Of a stretch of DNA of 64,000 nt, positions 45,497-56,499 are shown in pieces. Within the stretch, counting starts at the first letter, position 1, and each line of letters begins with the position of its first letter. Both the position numbers and the translations under genes were made by a program. The notes under the pieces were generated by a model, which searched no databases, had not been told where the DNA came from, and worked only from the letters and a program-made list of their open reading frames with translations. This DNA comes from Paralvinella palmiformis (taxonomy: Eukaryota > Annelida > Polychaeta > Terebellida > Alvinellidae), in contig JAODUP010000031.1 of NCBI GenBank assembly GCA_025642065.1, positions 82,001 to 146,000 on the forward strand. The letters run 5' to 3'.

Positions 45497-47841
45497 ATGG
45501 AGAATCTTGAGACTACACATAAACCTGTTCAGACTATTATGAAGAATATTGACAATTACCACTACATGAAACTGAAGCTGTAAGGGAATATTGCTGTATT
45601 ATGTGTATATCATACAAAAAATAATTACTAACTGCACACTGGTGTACTAATATTACAGACCAATTTAGATTAATTTCTTCAGTCAGCAAAAAAATGGAGT
45701 GTTGATTGGTGCTGATCTGGGACCCCAGTCCTATTGTTTTCAAATTTTATTAATTGCCATTAGTTAAATACCACTGGTGAACAATGGCAGTGATTGATCC
45801 ATATCCAATTAGTTGTTATGACAATTTGAAGTTTTAAACTAATTGGTCACAAAGAAACAACAATTCATATTGTCTTGGTTAATACAGGCATTAAAATCAA
45901 TAAACATCATCTTTTAATTCTGCTGGATGTAAATATATTGTTTGTGGAAAATTGACAACCATTTTGCTTCAGAAATTGTATTATCCATTTATTTGTAACA
46001 TCTTTATTAACATGCCATCATATATATATATATATATATATGAAATTTTATGTTTATGTAATATGTTTATACATGAAGAGATATTGCAGATTTGAAACAA
46101 TGACCATGCATATATTTGTAACTGAAAATTAATAAAAGATCAATATTGATGAGTCATAGCTTATTCTTGTACACATAAATACAACATATAATCGATGGAA
46201 AATATAGCATTTGTACATTTGGAATACAATTGCAGCATATGTAGATACAGTCCAGAATTATGTGTTTTTAGATATCTGTAACTGTATCTGAATAAATTTA
46301 ATATAGTTGTAGTTTATTGAAATATATTTACAATACACCTTCCCCATGTCTGATTAGTGCTGACTGATCAAACATCTGAAATAAATTTACTCAATAACCA
46401 ATATTATATAGAATGTGTTATAAAAGTAGTTACCTGGTATTTTTTAATGCTCTTTCAATTCCAGAGAATTTGAAGATGAAGATATACAGTTAACAGCTGC
46501 ACAGTTTAAACATATGCTGATCACTGAAGCTATTGGGACCTTATATGGCAGTGTATGTATTACAAACATCAAATGTACAATAAGAACCATTCAAAGAATG
46601 CTGTTAGGGAATGTTCACTAGATGATATGGATTCTGATGATGGAACAGGTTTATTTCAGTTGTTTAGCTCTACTAATTTTTTTTTGTTTTTTGTTGAATA
46701 CAATGAAATGAAAAAATTATTTTCCATGAACTATTTCGGGCGCCTCCGTGGTCTAGCAGTAGCGTATTGGACCACAGATCACTACCACCCGTGTTCGAAT
46801 CCCAGCGTGGGCATATCTGAAGGTTGTTTCGTCTTTCACTTCGTCTCATTACCATTGGAGGTCGCTTGGCCCATTTAGCCTACCTTGTGCACAAAAGTGG
46901 CCATAAAACATCAATCATCATCACATGAACTATTTCTCACCCATTTTTGTTTTGTTTTACATTTCTTCTCTTTAGATTGCAACTTCATTTCATATAGATG
47001 TGTTGTATTTTAATGAAGCTACTCGTGAAGCAATTATTAGGGTTAAAACAAGGTAAGTGGTTGTTTTTGCACTCTGCTGTTAGAAATATCTGGGTGAATT
47101 GTGCCAGTTCTTGAATGTTAGAAATTGAATATGTTCATTTGTTGGTTTCCTTTAATATACTGTATGCTACTTATATTTGTACGATTTGGTTTCATTGTGC
47201 ATCATATCAGATCTAACAATATTTTAATCAGTTATCTAGAACCTATGATATACTATTTCAGTGACTACCAGAAGATTTGGGCTGCTGTGACACTATTGGG
47301 TTATTATAATAGACATCGATGTGCTGTTAGGGTAATAAAGGTATGTACCACTGTAGGGTAGAATGACTATGGAGCCTGGTGGTTACCATTAGAGGGTTGA
47401 TCAGCATTGCTTTAAATGAGTGGAAATATGAATACTGTATAATGTTGCCAATAGAGAGATATCATAAATTGTAGTAACAAGTCCTCACAAAGAGGACAGA
47501 TAAATAGTCTGCCTCAATGAACAATAATGACACATATTTTTGTATTATTTGACATACAATGTTTAATGAACAAAAGAGAAATTGCTGTGGAAGGCATAAC
47601 AAGTAAATATTTGACAAAATACCATGTTAATTTACTGTATTAATTACGTATCCCTGTAGAGTATTAAATTTGAGCACATGGCTAAATTTAGTATTTGATT
47701 ACATTCATTAGGGAACTACATTCGTGTGATTTTTGCTAAATAATATGATAGTTTAATTTTTATTTCTAGGTGTCTGGTCATCTACTAGGTATAAATCATA
47801 CAAGATATAGTGAAACATATACAGATCTCATAGCAGACTGA
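45497..47841 (+). CDS. RPP14: Ribonuclease P/MRP protein subunit p14 (RPP14), 5 exons
   Basis: RPP14 is a small protein subunit of nuclear RNase P, which trims the 5' leader of pre-tRNA, and of the related RNase MRP. Exons are 45497-45579, 46465-46552, 46976-47052, 47262-47340 and 47770-47841. All junctions are GT-AG and in phase, giving 132 aa and a TGA stop; human RPP14 is 124 aa. Matches I recognise are NYHYMKLKLEFED (human EYHYMKVCLEFQD), LTAAQFKHMLI (LNAAQFKQLLI), AAVTLLGYYNRHRCAVRVIK (SSLTLLGSYKGKKCAFRVIQ) and VSGHLLGI (VSPFLLAL). An in-frame TAG at 45491 precedes the ATG. An AG acceptor-like site (TTTCAG ending at 45485) suggests an upstream non-coding exon that I could not locate. A SINE sits in intron 2. 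Confidence 0.92.
46020..46041. repeat. (TA)n microsatellite in RPP14 intron 1
   Basis: A short AT dinucleotide run in the otherwise featureless 885-bp intron between RPP14 exons 1 and 2. Confidence 0.8.
46738..46923 (+). mobile_element. Full-length tRNA-derived SINE (family B) in RPP14 intron 2
   Basis: It reads GGGCGCCTCCGTGGTCTAGC, GTGTTCGAATCCCAGCGTGG (B box), then the tail ggcccatttagcctaccttg, cacaaaagtggccataaaac and atcaatcatcatca. Flanks are identical 13-mers, CATGAACTATTTC (46725-46737 and 46924-46936). It is in the sense orientation of RPP14 and occupies nearly half of the 423-bp intron. Confidence 0.93.
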
Positions 47842-50800
47842 CAGCATGTTCGAGAATTCATATTAAAATTCCATGTTACTTTATTTCATGTCATTATGAG
47901 AAACTTTGGTTTGTTAAAAGATAGTTTTCTTGCTAGAACATGTGGTTATAATAGTTTCATGATTTCATCATTTAAACATGTATTGTATACTTTTTGTGAA
48001 AGTAAACAATCCAGTTGGTAATACTAGCAAGTGTGATCGTAACAGACAGATGAGGTCAATTCCAAAATGGATTATTTAAATAAAAATGGAATTGAAATTT
48101 TTTGAATTGGAATTGAAGTTTCTTACAAAAAAATTAAATCCACAAATTAATGTACCACTTAATTTTTTAATTCAGAAATATTTCTTCCATGACAATCTTA
48201 CTTGGAATATAGACTACTTGGAGTAGGTATTCCAAGTAGGTACCAGTACCTACTAATAGTCAAAAGTAGCAGGTAAAAAACGGAATTGAGAAATTTGAAG
48301 TGGAATTGACCAAATAGAATTGTAAAAACTGTATGATGCTATGTATCATACACACACACACATACACACAGTATTGTTCAATGTGTGAAGTCATTAATAC
48401 ATTTTCTGAATGGCATAGCTTAATTTGTTTTACAAAAAGGAAAGATATTGTCAAAAAGGATGTTAGATTAATTGGCATCACTGAAAATAGCATTGGAATA
48501 ATAAAGTGATAGGTAATGATTATCACATGGTCTTATGATTATTGTGTTAAAGTGGGAAGTTTGTAACAGATCACTTTTCCACACCGACAATAACAGTCTA
48601 GGAAGCCTCTTGTATAGTTATTTTATTTTGTTAGCTGCAAAAACACCAACCTGACATGCACACAAGTCAAACACTGCAGTGTACTGGAATACATCGATGC
48701 CCATCACTAAAACATTTCAATACTTGGTCAGTGACAGATCACAGCATAAAATCTGTTTAGTAGTAATGGAGAGAAAAAATAACCCTGAAATGTCTCCAAC
48801 AACGAACTGATCATCCAGTCGTTGACATGAATATCACACCACAGGCAGTAAGCTGAACTGGATTTGAGGTGACAGCATGACAAATTGTATTATATTCAGG
48901 TCACCCACCTGCTGCACACTTGGGCTACGCTGGGTTAACACAGAAATGCATGTTTTAAAGACACATAGAGAACGTACAAAATCAATGCATCTAAAACACT
49001 TGTCATCAATACATAAAAACAATTTCAAGTGTATCTAGAGATGATATGTCGACATGTGAACTATATGTGTATTACCTGACTGAAGAGTAGCATGGGATAA
49101 AACTTCTATAGAAGACGCCACAAACCGTACAAACTAACTTTCAGGCAAAACTTGGACGAACAACTCTTGTATTTTCTTAGTTATATCAAAACAAATTGGA
49201 TTATAGAAGGAGGGTGATATTTTATTACTAACTTTTACAGTTTATATTTAAAATATAGCCAGTTTATTACAACAGATTTATTTGTTAAATGTCAACTAAG
49301 AAGTGGCATTCATTTTTCAGTACAAACCGCTACTTCCTGATGGGTAAATGAGAATGGCTGTGATGCAGAGAGGATAAAAATTTACGTTAACTGTCATGGT
49401 TTATCTCGTCACAGTTCATTTGACAATGCTTCACAGTATGCCTTATCTTACATATACCTAACATACATATTTTATTATTTTGTGAATACAAAAGCACATC
49501 CTGTGATAGTAGTTCCTTTAATTAAGTGCAGATGCACTTCATGTGACCTGATGTGGAGCATAGAAGCCAGTGTTATGTAAGCCAAATGGATACAAACGTT
49601 TAAACAAATCCATAAACAAGGCAGCATTAGTATATTATTAGGTAAAAACTAATCACATTAACCAATTATTGACAGACTTGTAAAATCTATTCCCTTATGT
49701 TAAAAAAAATAAGCTAATTTTAATTCAACTTAATGTATACTGAACGTTTCTCAAAAATTACTTTTAGTTCATAGTATTATAGGCGAGTGCTTAACAAAGA
49801 AGGAAATGACTGAGCAAATGATCTAAAAGAGGTAAAAAAGACGAGATGATGGCTGAAGTGTATGTTATAACACTTGTTTTAGGATGCGCAAGTCTCATAT
49901 CGACTAATTAAACATAGACCATTTCACAGTGTGTACATATGAAAATGTGTGACATAAGTACTCATCGCCGAGTAGTTCAAATATAATTAATGAAAAAAGA
50001 ATAGCAGTAGCAACGCAATACATAATGAAATTTAGCTGTTTCATAAAACACAAACAATACAAGTGAACCGAAACTTGTTAGTTAGTGGTATTAGAACAAA
50101 CCAACTCTGTAACAATGCTTAGTACAAATCAAACAAATTCATTTCAACATTTAAGACAAGAAGAATAGACGATTTCTGCAATGCCTATGCGCAGCATGAT
50201 CTCCAGACGGATGGCACTTTGCAGGTCAGTCATGCCTAATACATAGTAAAGCAGGATGGAACAACAAGCGTATTCATTTGTAAATTCAATATTTTGGGGA
50301 ATTCAAAAACCAGATCAACTTGCAAATCCTTTTAAGAGTTTAATGTAAAATCCATTACTTTATTTATTTACCAATTACATTCAATATAACATTGTATCGT
50401 TTATTTTTTTCCTAACAGGAAAAGTCAGCTTCAATCAATCAATGAAATGGCTAAAGATGTGAGGCAATGGCTGTTGCACTGCAAGTCAGATGTTGTGACA
50501 AAAAACCTAAATATCTGATAACAAACAATATGAAATCAAGCATTAGGAAAATATACATATCACATATATATTTAAGTCTCTTGTCCCCAGAAAATAACAG
50601 TACTATTGTTGATTAGGATGGCTTTTGTCAGACCTGCCAAAATGGTTAATAAATCATGTATTACAACATTTTACTGGGGCTTTATGGAACAAACCGTCAC
50701 AGACAAGTTATATCCAAATGTGAAACAGTCTGTGACCTCCATGATTTGTGAATGGCAAAATGAACACTTTGTATAAGATGGTTCGACATGCCTACTACCA

Positions 50801-51314
50801 ACAATTCAGACAAGATTGCCAAAGCCTTTAACAAGCCCAATGGAACGTAACCCATAAAGTTTCATTAGACGGTTCAGTCATCACAGTAATCATCTGTTAT
50901 CTTGCAGTTTTTCTCTCTCTTTCGAACCCAATGCATATACAATTTGCAATGAAATAACAAGAACTGTACAAATAATATCACACTGTATGATTTTACTTTT
51001 AATGACATAGTAACCGATCGATGAAATGAACATGACGATGGAATTGATCTCAATCTATAGTTTGTTTAAACCCAAAGCAAATTCAAAATGGGATTCATAA
51101 TAGATAGGGTGAGTCTCAAAATAAAAATACTCTTTGAACAGCTGCAGGGACATAGCTAATTTAACAACTTTTACAAAATGCAACAAAATGTTACGAAGCA
51201 GGTAGATCAATCATCAATCAACATGACACCACTCTTATCAAACACAACAAGAAAACTTAGAAAAACCTTGAACATACAGAGATATCTAAACAGACAGCAT
51301 ATGTTATGATAATG
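47842..51314. other. Intergenic region between convergent RPP14 and DRAP1
   Basis: It must hold the 3' UTRs of both genes. I see no reading frame over 100 codons and no exon-like segment with family motifs. A dispersed repeat lies at 48060-48320, and a minus-strand AATAAA candidate for DRAP1 lies near 50357. Confidence 0.55.
48060..48320. repeat. Dispersed AT-rich repeat with GGAATTGAA words
   Basis: Shared with 31490-31670 and partly with 29430-29500: tttcttacaaaaaaattaaatccacaaatt, then ttttttaattcagaaatat, tcttacttggaatatagact and gaatttgaagtggaattgac-like words. Three copies in different genes show it is interspersed. The class is unknown. Confidence 0.65.
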
Positions 51315-54300
51315 TCATGATGTAGGGTGTTCATCTTTATCTTGATGTGCAAGTGTAAGATTCTGTGACTGCTTCGTATGCGCTGGTGGTGGCTGTCCAG
51401 CCATCACCGATTCACTAAATCCACTTTGTACAGATGCACCTGACCTGCAAAACAAAGTTATTAGATCGTAATTACTTATACTCGGCTCAGAATCAGACAA
51501 ATACGCTGTTACTTCAATCGCCTAAGTTTTAAATGATGACATCATTCCTGCTAAGTATAATAATTTTATAAGATCATGATTATCTCTACAAAACTATTTG
51601 TTTTATAATGATGTTGTTATTGGGGTAGTTGAGCCACTTAACTACTAGAAGATACCCAGTACTAGGTATGCCAGTTGTGACTATTCCATAATGCAATATT
51701 TAGTTTGATGGAGCAGAAGCTGTAAAGAAAAATACACTTTCCCTTCCTTTCTGTTTAAGATAATAAATCAGGACTTAACCAAAATATCACAATAACTTTT
51801 AAAAATTATATATGAAATGAACAGAACTCAAAAAGCTTAACTGCTATGTCCATTTCTATGTGAAAGGGTTGCACTACAATGAAGAAAACATGAAATAAGG
51901 TGGTAATTAAATATTTATGTTAAATATCACAGCTAAAGATTTAGAATGAGCAATAATGAGAAACTTACACAGAATTCATTCTGGGCATTCCAAATCGTGA
52001 ATCCATCATGGATGGCAAGTGAGTGACATGTGGCAAGACTGCGTGACCAGGAAAAGCCATCGCCTGATATGGCATCAAACCAGGTGGATACGGTGACATG
52101 CCATCTGGCATAGGCCTCATGTGTGCAGGATATGGGTTTAGCTGCTGCATGATGCCCAAGTGATGTGGATAAAAAGGCATGCTGACTGGTGGGATGCCAC
52201 CATACACTGGATACGAATCTCTCGGAGCACAATCAACACTGCCTAACCTAGCACCAGCATGTGAATCCGACTCTGGAATGGTCTCATTACTATGACTAGC
52301 CTGTAGTCGGTTTTCCTGTCCAACTGAATCCTTATTTTTGTCATCATCTTTATCAACCATCTGCCTAACAGTGAAGGACACCTGCTGATCCGCTGGAGCC
52401 TCCGTCTGTTGGCATCCATCATCTTCCGAACAACTCGCATCAGACTGTAGGTTACACTGTGACTTTAGCTGACCTATTGATTCTGACTGCGCAACAGACC
52501 TACAGTCTCCATCACCCACCTGAGTGGATGTTGGCGATGACCGAGTAGAATGCATTGATTGTGTCCCATCCGACTGCGTGTGTCCCTGGCAAGTTGCAGC
52601 TGGTGAAGTAGTCTGCCCACCCTGTGTGTATGATTTAGTTTTGAGTTGATCAGATGAACTCTGTTTGTTCTGGTTTATTCTCAAGTCCAAGCTATGTGTC
52701 TGCTGGTCGAGATGTGAATGCGTTAAAGTTTGATTAGTACCATAGCCTGCTTTGGTCTGAGGATATGTATTGACCCGTAGCTGACTACATGTGGCTTGTG
52801 GTTCAGGGCTTGATCTGCCATACTGCAAATTCTGTGAAGAGGGTCCTAATGTTAGACTTGTGGCAACAGAACCTTCCGTTTTGGGGCTATCCTGGGTGTC
52901 AGGATCTGTTTCTGTATCTTCTTCATCATCATCATCATCTTCCTCCTCATTGTCATCTTCATCCTCATCAGACGCAGGCTCCTGAGGAGACAACATGCAA
53001 GTTATAGTAACTTCATTAATGTGTGCTTATTCCTACAGATGGACACATGTGGACGTATAGATATATAATTGTATGCAATGACATTACTTTAAACACTAAT
53101 ACATCTATATTGTTTTATGAAGCAGATCACTGTCCACAACATTTTACTCTAACAAGATGAGACAAACTCAACAAAGGCAGGTTTCTACCATGCATGATTA
53201 CCCATGAAAAATACTGGATATTTGAAGGTAGAAATACCTTTCTATGGTATATTTAGGTTAGAAATGGTAGAGACTAACCACACAATTTGTAATGATACAA
53301 ATAGTCAATGTATTTAAACTATTATTGAAAAACTACTTACATGATCTTCTGTTTCTATTTTAGTTATAATTAAAGGTGTTTTTTTCCCCCATTACATTAA
53401 TATCAGTACTCAAACTATAAATCCTAGGCTAAATGCTATTACAAAAAAACTGTTTTATCTTAATCCGATGTAATGAATGTTCATACCATTCATCTATAAT
53501 TTCACCCAGTTACCAAAAAAATAAATAAATATACTCATCTACCACAACAGTAACAAGTCGTGCTACTAATAGTATTATAGAAAGTGACGAATAAAATAGC
53601 CATAGTAGCTAAACTGGTGGCTACTCACTGTTTTTCTCCCACCTAGCTGATAATGTGACATGAAAACGAGTTAAATTCTACGTCGGACTCCTTTTATCAA
53701 ATAATATGGCAAACGACTGCCATGTTTAAAGGTCGGGGGAGACCAAGGAATGCCATTTGGCAGGATTTTTTTATATCAAATTACTAAACATGTGTGTGTT
53801 AGACATTATGTACACATAGCTACACCGATGGCTAAAATACTAACTAAAAGTAAAACCCATTCAAATCAGTTTCTACCATTTTATCTATACTTAGCATTGT
53901 TTTTACCATAGGCTTCTAGTTCTACCACGTGAAGGATACAAATACTGTTCTACACAATAGAAACTCAACAGACAGCAAGTGGGAGATTGGTTTTATTCAG
54001 TCCTAGTGTTGGTCTCAACCAGGATACCATCACTGGGTTTTTTTCTTGGTCTTAGTGTATTTCTATGTATTGCATAGAACTATAATTTTGACTGTAGAGG
54101 CCAAACATAGTTTGCATAGTTCTCTTATGTATTATTGAATTTATTTAAATTATTATTTACCAGGAGTCTATCTTCAACATAAGCGCTGCATTTCTGATGT
54201 TTTTGACATTGTACTAGTTTAAGTTTATACAATCATACTATTATGAAGAATAAACTCGATAATCCTGTGGAAATTGGGATGATTAGGACGAACCTTCCTC

Positions 54301-56448
54301 CTAAAACGTAGGAAATACTAGGATTTGATTAAACAAACTTGAGATCTTGCATTGCGGTGCACTACTAATGGCATAATAGGTGCATCCTCACCCAGCAAAC
54401 TGAAAGTAACTCACTGATCAGCAAATATTGAGGACTGGACGGTAGACGTGTCACAGAGAAGTGTTAAACAAACAAATATTAGTGGGTCTAGTTTCAGGAG
54501 AGCACTTTTCATGCCCAGATGTTTCATACAGATGTCAAGCTTGTACAACACACAGAACACTCCAAGTAGTAAACTGTCCATGCACAAGTACAGATGTGTA
54601 TATAAACAAAGAAGGATACATATCATTAGTGACATAGCACAGACTTTCCAAAGGAGAAAGGGGCTAAAAGTGTAATGCACGATGTAACTACAAGATTATT
54701 AAGATTTCTTTTACCGGCTCAGGTATCTATGGTGATAAACAAGAGATAAAAGATGTAATCAAAACATCACCCTAAATCCATCATATCCCTAGTAATCAAC
54801 CCATTTGCAAGGTTCAGAATAGGAGTCAGCTCTCTTAACAATGCAGGTATCTTATAAAACAAAGTAATGTATTATTACACAGTTGATGAAATTATCTTGT
54901 GTACGTGAGCATTACCACACGAACACATTTAATAATATGGATGAGGGAGGGATCGCAGTGAAGATGGGGTGTATCAGAATTTACCATTAACATGCATAAT
55001 GGTGGAAGAAGCTGACCATACCAAACTCATATGTTAGAGGTGAGTTGAATATGTAATGCATGAAATTTATATGGTGATTACATATAACCAATAAGCTAAC
55101 ATTTGCCTCTGTGCAATACATGTTTTTTTTGTGGGAAGTAAATAATCAGAAATACTCATCTAACAGGACTGAAAAAATTTAAACTACACACCTGTCATTT
55201 ATAGCCACTGTGAGTTACAATGAGAAAATCCCACAAAACATCACTCGTCAAAATAATTACCAGATAAAATACCTCAAATCATTACACTATCTCACCTCAG
55301 TAGCTGTGTCTGTTTCTTCAGTGTCAGGATCCTCATCTAGTTTCTTTTGCCTTTTTACTCGTGGTTTCAAGGCTGGCTTGCCATCTGCCTTCTTCTTACG
55401 AGGTCTAAAAATTATTTAAATTGTAAATTCAGCTATTGAAACCACATGGATCATAAGGCACATCAGCAGTGAAGTTCTATTAAATAATATACACGTTACC
55501 TGGCATCTACAGTATGTGTTACACATATGCTTAAATATTGAAAACATGCCCCCCCCCCCAACTCAATAATGAAGCATCTTCTTTCAATCAGGATGGCATG
55601 GTCCCAGAAAATTTGTATTTTAACTTGGTAGACCCATAGATGTGCAATATATGTATGCTGCCGGTTCATATGCCTTAATCAAATGTTTGTTGGGGTAACA
55701 AGGGGGGATGTTTTTTCACCAGGCAGGAATTTTATATATTTTTTTGTATGAAATTGTCACCAGGGATTATCGGGATTTAAAAACAAAATGTGGCAGCAAT
55801 TGTGTGAATTGCCCATTTGTACATATATTATGATGAACATGTCAGTTAATTTTAATATGATTTAAGTTACAACATCGGCATTATGGTGCCTTTCTTTTGG
55901 CACCAGCCAGTCAACCCCACTTTAGGATCTGGTAGTCCTTGGCATGACATGGAGCACACACAGGTAAGACAGTTTTACATGTCTTTTTGATGTCAGGATC
56001 AATTCTTCCATCCTTGTTGGCGCAATATGAACAAACAGTGGTACATCCTAACTTGAAACTATAGTATGTCCATTCTACAGGGCTACATCACTCAGTCAGC
56101 AGGAGATGTGGCTTCAATAGTTTCTCTGTTAATGGGAAAGGTTGGCTGGAAAGGATGTGACTGGGTCCTCCGGCTTGACAAACAATCGAGCACTATTAAT
56201 TGATTTACTGACGTAAACTTTCATATGTTATGGGTCTATCTCAAATAGACCTACCATGTGATTATGAGCCTCATAGAATGTATAAGTGGTGTCAATGTGG
56301 TGCAAAGAATTTCCTAACTTAATCGTGTCATCAACAGAAAGTGAAATAGGATTAAAAACAAATAGCAAATTATTGGTGACGGTTTTTTCCACACCCGGAC
56401 GACAATTAACAATATTGCCTGTAGTTCTTCATACTAAATAAATGTTTA

Positions 56449-56499
<51 letters not shown>

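Noticed and set aside
52789..53007. Plus-strand frames with poly-His or poly-Ser runs
   Set aside because: These are the antisense shadow of the DRAP1 Asp/Glu tract (GAT/GAA codons).
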